A stretch of 11,027 bases of DNA. It comes from Candidatus Aminicenantes bacterium RBG_13_64_14. Lineage in GTDB: Bacteria; Acidobacteriota; Aminicenantia; Aminicenantales; Saccharicenantaceae. The notes under the pieces are model-generated. The model saw nothing but the letters and a program-made list of their open reading frames with translations. It did no database searches and was not told the DNA's origin. Position 1 is the stretch's first letter. Every line of letters starts with the position of its first letter. The stretch covers positions 27,318 through 38,344 of the forward strand of contig MEXZ01000143.1 in assembly GCA_001773855.1 (NCBI GenBank). Direction: 5' to 3'. The position numbers and the translations under genes are program-made. Below, one piece after another: positions 1 to 9,212 of the stretch.

Positions 1-1
1 C

Positions 2-520
2 GAAGAATCGGTCAAGGCCTATCAGAGATGTCTGGAAATCAATCCCCAGTTCACCGAGGCCCGCAACAATCTGGGGATCGTTTACCAGGAGATGAAGCTC
101 CTCGACAAGGCCGAGGGCGAATTCAAGACGGCCCTCCTCGACGCCGGTTACCAGAACCGCGAATTGCCCTACTTCAACCTGGCCCGGCTCTATGTCCTTG
201 AGAATCGTCTTGACGAGGCCCTCGAGAACGTCGAAAATTCCATCCAGATCAAGCCCCGCCTAGCCATGGCCCAGCACCTCCGGGGGGTTATTTTCGAAAA
301 ACGTAACGGCCTCGCCGAGGCCATCGCCTCCTACGAGGCGGCGGTGAAGATCGTCCCCGAAGAGGTCCTCTTCAGCTACGACTTGGGCGTTGCCTATTTC
401 AAGAACGGGGATTACGCCAGGGCCAAGGAAATCTTTCTCAAGATCTCGGGCAAGATCACGGACGCCGAGACCAAGGACACGATCAGCCGTTATTTGAAGA
501 TCATCAACGACAAGGGATAA
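2..520 (+). CDS. TPR-repeat protein, 3' part (PilF/Tgl-like)
   Basis: The frame is already open at the left edge, so this is the C-terminal 172 residues of a longer protein; the first in-frame ATG at 92 lies inside a repeat and is not the real start. Successive 34-residue TPR units are visible. Helix A signatures include NNLGIVYQE, PYFNLARLYVLEN, AQHLRGVIFEKRN and SYDLGVAYFKNG, and helix B signatures include KAYQRCLEINP, EALENVENSIQIKP and AIASYEAAVKIVP. TPR arrays are protein-binding scaffolds. The unit in which 'ALLDAGYQNRELPYFNLA' links two repeats resembles the PilF/PilW/Tgl lipoproteins that assemble the type IV pilus secretin. That is a resemblance only, because the N-terminus and any lipobox are outside the window. 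The gene ends with TAA and converges on ahcY 25 bases downstream. TPR identity is secure; the pilus role is a guess. Confidence 0.85.
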   Translation, partial: EESVKAYQRCLEINPQFTEARNNLGIVYQEMKLLDKAEGEFKTALLDAGYQNRELPYFNLARLYVLENRLDEALENVENSIQIKPRLAMAQHLRGVIFEKRNGLAEAIASYEAAVKIVPEEVLFSYDLGVAYFKNGDYARAKEIFLKISGKITDAETKDTISRYLKIINDKG

Positions 521-522
521 TC

Positions 523-535
523 CGTCCGCCGGACG
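523..535. terminator. Small hairpin between convergent genes
   Basis: CGTCC-GCC-GGACG is a perfect five-base-pair stem with a three-base loop. It sits three bases after the TPR stop and ten bases beyond the ahcY stop on the other strand. Its position would suit a bidirectional terminator, but there is no T-tract on either side, so intrinsic termination is doubtful. Confidence 0.25.
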
Positions 536-545
536 CGGGCAAGTC

Positions 546-3256
<2,711 letters not shown>

Positions 3257-3260
<4 letters not shown>

Positions 3261-4726
3261 AGGGCGCCTCACGCGTTCGCCCCGGCCCGGCGCTCTGCCT
3301 GCTCGCCCTGGCGGCCGCCGCCGCTTCCCCGACCTTCGCGGGTGCCCAGGAGCGCTTCCGGAGGACGCCGCCGCTCCCCGCCGCCCGGCCGCAGGAGCTC
3401 AGGCTCCCGCCGATCGCTCGCGTCTCTCTCCCGAACGGCCTGTCCGTGGCCACCGCCTACCGGCCCGGCATGCCCCTGGTCACGCTCCAGCTCGTCATCC
3501 GGGCCGGCGAGGCCGATTCGCCGCCGGAACGGCCCGGCGTCGCCGCCCTGACAGCGCGCATGATCGGCAGGGGAACGAAACTGCTGTCGGCCGGCGCCAT
3601 CGAGGACATGGTCGAGTCCATGGGCGCCGATTATACCGTGGACGTCCTCATGGACTACACGGTTTTTACCTTCCATTTCCTAGAGGAATCCCTGGAGCGA
3701 GCGCTTTTCGTGCTGAGGTCTATAATTCTCGATGCCCAATTCACGGAGCGCGAGCTGGCCTCGTTAAAACGCACGGCCTACTACGAGCTCTCCGACCGTA
3801 AGAAGAACCCCGAGTTCCTCGGCTGGAGGCAGTTCCTAAGGACGCTTTTCGAAAATCACCCGTACCAGACGGCGACGTATACCGAGGAAGTCATCAAGTT
3901 CATCTCCACGAAGGACCTCGTCTCCTTTTACGACCGTTTCTATCGGCCCGACAACGCCGTCGTCCTCGTCTCGGGCGCGATCGACGGCCCGACCGTCGGA
4001 AAGAAGATCGGCCTCCACTTCGCCACGTGGGCCCGGCAGCCGGTCGCGCGGGCCGTCCCCGCACCCCCGCCGCCGAACGCCCGGGACCGGGTCTGTTATG
4101 TCGAGGACCCCAACGCAGCGGACGCGACGGTTTTCGTCGGGAACGTGATCATGTCCGCCTCGGACCCGGACTTCTTCCCTTTCCTCGTCATCAAGCACGT
4201 CCTTGGGGGCACGACGCAGAGCCGCTTGTTCATGAACCTCCGTGAGTCCAAGGCCTATGCTTATTTTGCTTTCAGCCAAACGGAGTTCTTCCGTTCGTGC
4301 GGCGTGTACTGGGCCCGGGCGCGGGTTAAGCCGGAATTCATCGTCCCCGCGGTCCGGGAGATCGCCCGGGAGATCAAGGCCATGTCCACGGAGGGTGCCA
4401 ACCCCGTTGAGATCGAGGAGGCCAAATCCTATCTCATCGGAAACCTGCCCATACGCTTCGAGTCCCTCGAGGGGTTCGCGGAATGGATGGCCCGTATCGT
4501 GGCTCTGGACCTCGATGAAGGACAGTGGGACAAGGGACCCGAGCGGCTCAAGCTCGTCACCGTCGAGAGGGCCCGCGCGGCGGCTCAGAACTACCTCTCG
4601 GGAAAGCCTGTCATCGTTCTCGTCGGCCGGCCGGAGTGGCTCGGCCTTTACTTGCGCGAGTTCGACACGATCGAGGTCTACGACAACGGGGGGGCGCTCA
4701 AGACGACCCTGCGCAAAGGAGAGTAA
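3257..4726 (+). CDS. Exported M16-family peptidase-like protein, second subunit
   Basis: This 489-residue protein is translationally coupled to the preceding gene (ATGA overlap). It starts with a signal peptide whose alanine-rich core ends in TFAGA|QE. The N-lobe begins ARVSLPNGLSVATAYR. At the zinc site GVAALTARMIGRGT replaces GxAHxxEHMxFxGT, so both histidines and the catalytic glutamate are absent (A97, A100, R101), while E177 sits at the third-ligand spacing. The C-lobe has the strongly conserved SRLFMNLRESKAYAY, with R329 and Y336 placed like the Arg/Tyr pair used for substrate binding and catalysis in M16 enzymes. In known bacterial M16B heterodimers one subunit brings HxxEH and the other the Arg/Tyr pair; this looks like the Arg/Tyr partner. 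Its cognate subunit has also lost HxxEH, so the pair's function is uncertain: inactive binder, chaperone-like protein, or regulator of another M16 subunit. Confidence 0.9.
4715..4721 (+). promoter_or_regulatory. Ribosome-binding site deciding the FTCD start
   Basis: AAAGGAG lies inside the last codons of the upstream M16 gene, seven bases before ATG 4729. It fixes the FTCD start there rather than at the upstream in-frame ATG 4525, which would add 68 residues of out-of-frame M16 sequence. Confidence 0.8.
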
Positions 4727-4728
4727 AG

Positions 4729-6411
4729 ATGAAGCTCGTCGAGTGCGTGCCCAATTTCAGCGAAGGCCGTGACCAGGAAAAGATCAAGGCCATCGTCCGC
4801 GAGATCGAAGCGGTCCCGGGCGTCAAGCTCCTCGACGTCGATCCCGGGGTGTCCACGAACAGAACCGTCGTGACCTTCCTCGGGACCCCCGAATCCGTCA
4901 GGGAGGCCGCCTTCCGGGCCGTCGCCAAAGCGGCGGAGGTCATCGACATGCGCGGCCACAAGGGCGCCCACAGCCGCATCGGGGCCACGGACGTCTGCCC
5001 CTTCGTCCCGGTCTCGGGAGTGACCATGGAGGAGTGCGTCCGGCTGGCCGAAGAGCTCGGTGCCCGCATCGCCGGAGAGTTGGGGATCCCGGTCTATCTC
5101 TACGAAGCCGCCGCCAGGACGCCGGAGCGGCGGAACCTGGCCACGGTCCGGGCCGGGGAATACGAGGGCCTGCCCGAAAAATTCAAGGACCGCCGCTGGG
5201 CGCCCGATTTCGGCGAGCCCGTTTTCAACCCCAAGTCCGGCGCCACCGTCGTCGGCGCCCGCGAGTTTCTGATCGCCTACAACATCAATCTCAACACCCG
5301 GGACCGGAAGCTGGCCCACGAGATCGCTCTGAGCCTCAGGGAGAGCGGCCGGGCCAAGCGGGACAAGGACGGGGATATCGTCAAGGACGGGCGCGGCAAC
5401 GCGGTCAAGCTGCCGGGCAAGTTCAAGGAGGTCAAGTCGGTCGGTTGGTACATCGAGGATTACGGACTGGCCCAGATCTCGGTCAACTTCACGAACTACA
5501 AGATCACGCCCGTCCACGTCGTCTTCGACGAGGCGAGGAAGCTGGCCGGGAAACTCGGCCTCCGGGTGACGGGCAGCGAGCTCGTCGGCCTCATCCCCAA
5601 GGAAGCCCTCCTCATGGCCGGCCGATACTACCTCGGGAAGCAGGGCAAGAGCCCCGGCGTGCCCGAAGATGAACTTGTCCGGACCGCCGTCAGTTCCCTC
5701 GGACTCAACGACGTTTCCCCTTTCGACCCCGAAAAAAAGATCATTGAAAACCAATTCGAGAAAGACGGGAATTCCCTGGTCGGGCTGACCCTCCGGGAGT
5801 TCGCCAACGAGCTGTCCATGGACTCTCCGGCCCCCGGCGGGGGGAGCGTCGCGGCCCTCTGCGGGTCGCTTTCCGCGGCCCTGTCCGCCATGGTCGCTAA
5901 CCTGACCGTCGGCAAGAAGGGCTATGAGGAGGTCCGCGAAGAGATGGTCGCGACGGCCGTCCGGGCGCAGGCCCTCAAGGACAGGCTGCTCGAAGCCGTG
6001 GACAGGGACACCCGGGCCTTCAATATGGTCATGGAGGCCTTCCGCCTGCCCAAGACGACGCCCGAGCAGGCCTTCAAAAAGGAGCGGGCCGTCGAGGAAG
6101 CCAACAAGGAAGCGACCCTCGTCCCGCTCGAGGTGCTCGAAAAGGCGGGCGAGGCGGTCGCCCTGGCCCGGGTCGCCGCCGCCAAGGGTAACAAAAACTC
6201 CGTGAGCGACGCCGGGGTGGCCGGACTCGCCGGCCAGGCGGCGGGCGAGGGGGCCTACTACAACGTCCTCATCAATCTCGCCGGCATCAAAGACAACAAG
6301 TTCGTCGCCGACGTGCGGCGGCGGGCGGAGCGTCTTAGGAAGGTCCTGGACAAGGAAGGGAAAGCCATCAGGCGCATTCTCGGGAAGGCCCTGAAGGTCC
6401 CCGCGCGCTGA
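4729..6411 (+). CDS. ftcD: Glutamate formiminotransferase / formimidoyl-THF cyclodeaminase fusion
   Basis: This bifunctional folate enzyme moves the formimino group from formiminoglutamate, a histidine-degradation intermediate, to tetrahydrofolate. It then deaminates the product to 5,10-methenyl-THF. The protein is 560 residues; the human fused enzyme is 541. The N-terminal formiminotransferase starts VECVPNFSEGRD (residues 4-15) and has HKGAHSRIGATDVCPF, whose H81 matches the catalytic histidine known from the mammalian enzyme. Its second subdomain runs to about 325. After a linker, the helical cyclodeaminase domain begins at about 350 and shows DSPAPGGGSVAA (365-376), the family's glycine-rich signature. 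The start lies two bases after the M16 stop, so the gene belongs to the same operon. No other hut genes are in the window. Unfused versions of both domains are common in bacteria, so the fusion is worth noting but known. Confidence 0.95.
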   Translation: MKLVECVPNFSEGRDQEKIKAIVREIEAVPGVKLLDVDPGVSTNRTVVTFLGTPESVREAAFRAVAKAAEVIDMRGHKGAHSRIGATDVCPFVPVSGVTMEECVRLAEELGARIAGELGIPVYLYEAAARTPERRNLATVRAGEYEGLPEKFKDRRWAPDFGEPVFNPKSGATVVGAREFLIAYNINLNTRDRKLAHEIALSLRESGRAKRDKDGDIVKDGRGNAVKLPGKFKEVKSVGWYIEDYGLAQISVNFTNYKITPVHVVFDEARKLAGKLGLRVTGSELVGLIPKEALLMAGRYYLGKQGKSPGVPEDELVRTAVSSLGLNDVSPFDPEKKIIENQFEKDGNSLVGLTLREFANELSMDSPAPGGGSVAALCGSLSAALSAMVANLTVGKKGYEEVREEMVATAVRAQALKDRLLEAVDRDTRAFNMVMEAFRLPKTTPEQAFKKERAVEEANKEATLVPLEVLEKAGEAVALARVAAAKGNKNSVSDAGVAGLAGQAAGEGAYYNVLINLAGIKDNKFVADVRRRAERLRKVLDKEGKAIRRILGKALKVPAR

Positions 6412-6497
6412 GGCCAGAGCTCTAGCCCGGGTCCCTCATATTGGGTTCTCCTCCCGATGTCGGGGAAGCCCTCTATTCGGCTTTGCTCAGGATATCG

Positions 6498-6520
6498 CCC
6501 CTAGCCCCCCGGCCCCCCCC
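6498..6520 (-). other. Potential G-quadruplex motif on the minus strand
   Basis: The plus strand reads CCCC-TAG-CCCCCC-GG-CCCCCCCC. On the minus strand this gives an eight-G tract (splittable in two), a six-G tract and a four-G tract separated by two- and three-base loops, which satisfies the usual four-tract pattern. It lies downstream of znuB in the sense of that operon, so it could form in the 3' end of the znu transcript. Confidence 0.4.
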
Positions 6521-6541
6521 TGGACCAGTCCCGGCGGTCCC

Positions 6542-6556
6542 CCCGCCTTCGGCGGG
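6542..6556. terminator. Perfect GC hairpin with UUCG-type loop
   Basis: CCCGCC-TTC-GGCGGG is a perfect six-base-pair stem closing to a C(UUCG)G tetraloop, one of the most stable RNA loops, when read as plus-strand RNA. It lies about 130 bases past the FTCD stop. No T-tract follows, so it may protect the 3' end or assist termination rather than act as a classic intrinsic terminator. Confidence 0.4.
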
Positions 6557-6560
6557 TCCC

Positions 6561-6575
6561 CCCCCGCTACGGGGG
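6561..6575. terminator. Second perfect GC hairpin
   Basis: CCCCCG-CTA-CGGGGG is a perfect six-base-pair stem with a three-base loop. It starts five bases after the preceding hairpin and about 60 bases beyond the znuB stop on the minus strand. The pair of adjacent hairpins between convergent operons suggests a bidirectional 3'-end structure. Confidence 0.4.
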
Positions 6576-6637
6576 TCGTCAGGGCGAAATCCATCGCCGC
6601 CTCATGCTGGACTTCCCCTACTTGTTGGAGAACGGCC

Positions 6638-7459
6638 TCACTTTCGGCGGTCGGCGGAGCCCCGGCCTTTTTTCAGCAGCGAAAAGATCCCGAAGGCGAG
6701 AAAACAGAAGATCACGATCGCGGCCGACGCGGGGATGTTGAGGGCGAGCGACAGGCCAAGGCCCGCGCCGACGGAAACGACGGCGACCGTTATCGATGTC
6801 CGCACGGCCATCCTGAAGCTCGCCGCGACCTGGAGTCCGGCTGCCGCGGGGATGACGATGAGCGCGGCCACGAGAAGGATGCCGACGACCTTCATCCCCA
6901 GGACGATCGTGACCGCCGTGAGAACCATGAGGAGCACGTCCAGCCGGCCGACCTTGACCCCGGCCGCCCGGGCCGATTCGCGGTCGAAGGTCATGTAGAG
7001 GAGCTTGGCGTAGTTCATCCTCACGGTCAGGAGGACGGCCGCGGCCAGGGCCACGGCCAGTCCGACCTCGAGCGGCTCGATGGCCAGGATATCCCCGAAG
7101 AGATAGGACATGAGTTCGACGTTGAAACCTCTGGCCATGGAAGCCAGCAGGATGCCGACGGCCAGGCCCAGGCTGCTGAAAATGCCGATGGCCGTGTCGC
7201 CGTAGAGCCCGGCCCGGTCTTTGAGCTTGATGATGGCGACCGCCGCTGCGACGGCCACGACCAGGGCCGCCGCCAAAGGGAGGACGTTCAGGAAAAGGCC
7301 CAGGGCGACGCCGGCGAAAGCGATGTGGGCGAGGCCGTGGCCGATCATCGCGTCCTTTCTCAGGATCAGGAAAAGACCTAGGACGGCGCAGGCGACGGCG
7401 ATGAAAACGCCGGCCAGGAAGGCCCGTTGGATGAAGCCGTAAGTGAGGAATGCGGGCAT
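6638..7459 (-). CDS. znuB: Zinc/manganese-type ABC transporter permease
   Basis: This is the inner-membrane permease of an ABC-3 family metal importer, 273 residues from ATG 7459. Nearly the whole protein is a series of hydrophobic segments. These include FIQRAFLAGVFIAVACAVLG near the N-terminus, VALGLFLNVLPLAAALVVAV, ISSLGLAVGILLASM-like stretches, VGLAVALAAAVLL, VLLMVLTAVTIVLG and VGILLVAALIVIPAAAGL. The last of these matches the conserved C-terminal core of the family. The short charged ISSLG/GDTAIG loop is also typical. The in-frame TTG at 7483 would overlap znuC; ATG 7459 lies seven bases after the znuC stop with AGG upstream and is preferred. It is the last gene of the znuACB operon. 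Zinc is inferred from the partner binding protein; manganese cannot be excluded. Confidence 0.92.
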   Translation of the reverse strand: MPAFLTYGFIQRAFLAGVFIAVACAVLGLFLILRKDAMIGHGLAHIAFAGVALGLFLNVLPLAAALVVAVAAAVAIIKLKDRAGLYGDTAIGIFSSLGLAVGILLASMARGFNVELMSYLFGDILAIEPLEVGLAVALAAAVLLTVRMNYAKLLYMTFDRESARAAGVKVGRLDVLLMVLTAVTIVLGMKVVGILLVAALIVIPAAAGLQVAASFRMAVRTSITVAVVSVGAGLGLSLALNIPASAAIVIFCFLAFGIFSLLKKGRGSADRRK

Positions 7460-7466
7460 GACAGGC

Positions 7467-8210
7467 CTAGTGTTCGTGCGCAATCAGGTGGTCGCCCCGG
7501 CTGACCATATCGCGGAAGACCGCCGATCGGCAGAAATCCTCGTGGCTCCCGTGATAGACCAGCCTCTGGTTGAGACAGGCCACGCTGGTGACGTGCTTGT
7601 TGACGATACCGATGTCGTGGGTGACCAGGACGATCGTCAAGCCCTCCCGCGAGTTCAAGCGGTCGAGCATGTCGTAGAAAGACCCCTGGGTTTCAGCGTC
7701 GACCCCGGTCGTCGGCTCGTCCAGGAAGAGGATCCGGGGCGAAGTCACGAGCGCCCGGGCGATGAACACGCGCTGTTGTTGCCCGCCGGAGAGCCGTCCA
7801 ATGGCCCATTTACCGTAATCCGCCATGCCGACTTCATCGAGGGCCCGGAGGATTTCGCCGCGGCCTTCCCGCCCCGACCGGGCCCGGGGCTTGCGGTTGG
7901 ACATGAGGGCCATGCCCACGACCTCCTCGACCGAGGCCGGAAAGAACGGGTCGATGTGGGTGGCTTTCTGGGGGACGTAGCCGATCTTCCGCCAGTCCGA
8001 AAATTCCCCCAGGGGCTTGCCGAAGACCTCGACGCTTCCCGCCGAAGGCTCGAGAAGGCCGAGGGCGACCTTGACCAGAGTGGTCTTCCCCGACCCGTTG
8101 GGCCCGATGATGGCCAGGAAATCCCCCTCCCGGATGGTCAGGTCGATGTCGACAAGGGCGGGGGTTCCGTCGTAGCGGAAGGAGACGTCGCGAAGGACGA
8201 TCAGGTCCAT
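7467..8210 (-). CDS. znuC: Zinc/manganese-type ABC transporter ATP-binding protein
   Basis: This is the cytoplasmic ATPase of the metal importer, 247 residues, the usual length. All ABC motifs are intact: Walker A GPNGSGKT (36-43), Q-loop YVPQ with Q81, signature LSGGQQQR (140-147), Walker B ILFLDEP (160-166), D-loop GVD, and the H-loop histidine H198 in LVTHD. The 'KATHIDPFFPASVEEVV' stretch after the Q-loop is characteristic of the metal (ZnuC/TroB/MntB) subfamily. It starts four bases after the znuA stop, with the GGTGA at the end of znuA available as ribosome-binding site, which indicates tight translational coupling. Confidence 0.95.
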   Translation of the reverse strand: MDLIVLRDVSFRYDGTPALVDIDLTIREGDFLAIIGPNGSGKTTLVKVALGLLEPSAGSVEVFGKPLGEFSDWRKIGYVPQKATHIDPFFPASVEEVVGMALMSNRKPRARSGREGRGEILRALDEVGMADYGKWAIGRLSGGQQQRVFIARALVTSPRILFLDEPTTGVDAETQGSFYDMLDRLNSREGLTIVLVTHDIGIVNKHVTSVACLNQRLVYHGSHEDFCRSAVFRDMVSRGDHLIAHEH

Positions 8211-8214
8211 GGTC

Positions 8215-9120
8215 TCACCGGCACCCCAGCCCGTCGCGCAGGCTGTTCAAATTCTCCTCCATGAGTTCGAAAAAGCCCACCCCGCGGTCCTGCTCGTCCC
8301 GGGTCAGGTTGTGGCCGGCGTGGAGGACGAGGATGCGGCCGCCGATCTCGCGGGCCAGCGTCCTCGAAAGGTCGGGCGCGACCGAGTTTTCGAAGAAGAT
8401 CGTGCGGATCCCTCTTCGCCGGCAGTAGTCGACGGCGTTCATGAGGTCGAGAGGCCGGGGCTGAGCGTCCGGGCTCAAACCGTAGAGGGCCGTTTGGACG
8501 AGGCCGTATCTTCGGGCCAGGTAGCCGAAGGCGCCGTGCCCGGCGAGGACGATGTCCTTGCTTCGACACCCGGCCAGGCCGTTCCGGAACTTCGCGTCGA
8601 GGTCCCTGAGCCTGGCTATCAGCTTTTCGGCGTTGGCCATGAACACGGGCCGGCCGTCCGGGTCGATGAGCGAGAGCTCGTCGGCGATCTTCCGGACGAT
8701 CCGCGCGTCGAGCTCGAAATCGAGCCAGACGTGGGGATCCATGACGCCATGGTCGTGGCCGGACGCCTCGTCTCCCTCGATAAGCGCGAGGCCCTCTGTC
8801 GCTTCGAAGGTCCGGACCTTGCCGCCTGGTAACGCCTTGACCATGCCCGGGAGCCAGGGCTCGAGGTTAGCTCCGATGAAGAGAAGCAGGTGGCACTCGG
8901 CCAGCTTGCGAATATCTCCGGGCCGGGGCTGCCAGGTGTGGACTACGGCGCCCGGAGGGAGGAGGAGTTCCGTTTCCCCCCTGTCACCGGCAACGGCCGC
9001 GGCGAACTCGCGGAGGGGGAAGACGGTAGCCATGATGCGGACCTTGGCCGCGAGCGGCGCGGAACCCGTTGCAGCGAGGGCCAGCGTTGAGGCCAGGAGG
9101 ACGCGGCAGAGCGATTTCAC
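8215..9120 (-). CDS. znuA: Periplasmic zinc-binding protein of ABC transporter
   Basis: This cluster A-I (TroA/ZnuA family) solute-binding protein captures the metal and delivers it to ZnuB. It has 301 residues with a signal peptide (MKSLCRVLLASTLALAATG, cleavage near APLAA|KV); no lipobox cysteine is evident. Predicted metal ligands are H61 in VVHTWQPRP, H130 in MDPHVWLD and H195 in LAGHGAFGY. Where manganese-type members usually carry an aspartate, this one reads LHAGHNL (H267 or H270), which favours zinc. The His-rich loop before H130 is short (GHDHG), unlike the long loop of enterobacterial ZnuA. The start is GTG and is the only usable start ahead of the signal peptide. It has no ribosome-binding site but sits immediately after a perfect -10 box (see findings). 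Confidence 0.93.
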   Translation of the reverse strand: MKSLCRVLLASTLALAATGSAPLAAKVRIMATVFPLREFAAAVAGDRGETELLLPPGAVVHTWQPRPGDIRKLAECHLLLFIGANLEPWLPGMVKALPGGKVRTFEATEGLALIEGDEASGHDHGVMDPHVWLDFELDARIVRKIADELSLIDPDGRPVFMANAEKLIARLRDLDAKFRNGLAGCRSKDIVLAGHGAFGYLARRYGLVQTALYGLSPDAQPRPLDLMNAVDYCRRRGIRTIFFENSVAPDLSRTLAREIGGRILVLHAGHNLTRDEQDRGVGFFELMEENLNSLRDGLGCR

Positions 9121-9127
9121 GATTCGG

Positions 9128-9133
9128 ATTATA
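9128..9133 (-). promoter_or_regulatory. Perfect -10 box ahead of znuA
   Basis: TATAAT on the minus strand (9133 to 9128) ends seven bases before the GTG start at 9120. A transcript starting at normal distance would begin at or next to the GTG, giving a leaderless message. The -35 region at 17-base spacing, TGGATT (9156-9151), matches only 3 of 6 positions. I could not see a palindrome typical of a Zur operator. Confidence 0.5.
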
Positions 9134-9147
9134 CCCGGGAGGACGGC

Positions 9148-9176
9148 TTGAATCCATCGCTTTTTTGTGGCATCAT
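9148..9176 (+). promoter_or_regulatory. Possible promoter of pepD
   Basis: TTGAAT (9148-9153), a 17-base spacer containing six T in a row, and CATCAT (9171-9176) match the sigma-70 consensus at 4 of 6 positions each. It would start transcription near 9183, with the AAGGAG ribosome-binding site at 9201-9206. It overlaps the znuA promoter region on the opposite strand. Confidence 0.4.
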
Positions 9177-9212
9177 GGCCGTCTCGTTATCTCTATCAAG
9201 AAGGAGTCGTCC

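Larger units (their letters stand above)
6490..6592. repeat. Inverted-repeat-bounded structured element
   Basis: GGATATCGCCC (6490-6500) and GGGCGAAATCC (6582-6592) are inverted repeats matching at 10 of 11 positions. They enclose C-runs and two perfect hairpins. A further small hairpin, GGCGA-AATCCA-TCGCC (6583-6598), overlaps the right arm. The arrangement resembles a REP-like or small non-autonomous repeat, or a folded 3' untranslated region. I see only one copy in the window, so dispersal cannot be judged. Confidence 0.4.
6412..6637. other. Intergenic region between convergent FTCD and znuB
   Basis: This 226-base stretch separates the ends of two converging operons. I find no convincing gene: the open frame from 6441 is proline-rich and runs antisense into znuB. 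The region holds runs of six to eight C on the plus strand, several hairpins (listed separately) and CCCG-ATGT-CGGG at 6453-6464. It is the only sizeable non-coding region of the window and probably holds transcript ends for both operons. Confidence 0.7.

Noticed and set aside
4525..4728. A longer FTCD starting at ATG 4525
   Set aside because: The extra 68 residues are out-of-frame M16 sequence. The family N-terminus VECVPNFSEGR begins directly after ATG 4729, which has a good ribosome-binding site.
4678..5754. A 358-codon minus-strand open frame across FTCD
   Set aside because: It is antisense to an unmistakable FTCD, has no recognisable domain, and shows the same biased composition as other shadows.
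6441..6998. A plus-strand open frame covering the intergenic region and part of znuB
   Set aside because: The translation is proline- and serine-rich without a domain, it overlaps znuB antisense, and it has no ribosome-binding site. I treat the intergenic part as non-coding.
9121..9212. Zur operator between znuA and pepD
   Set aside because: I looked for an AT-rich inverted repeat of Zur type and found only the TATAAT box and its flanks, without dyad symmetry. A divergent Zur motif in this lineage cannot be excluded.
9069..9212. A longer PepD starting inside the znuA region
   Set aside because: The added residues do not resemble PepD, and ATG 9213 has AAGGAG at the right distance.
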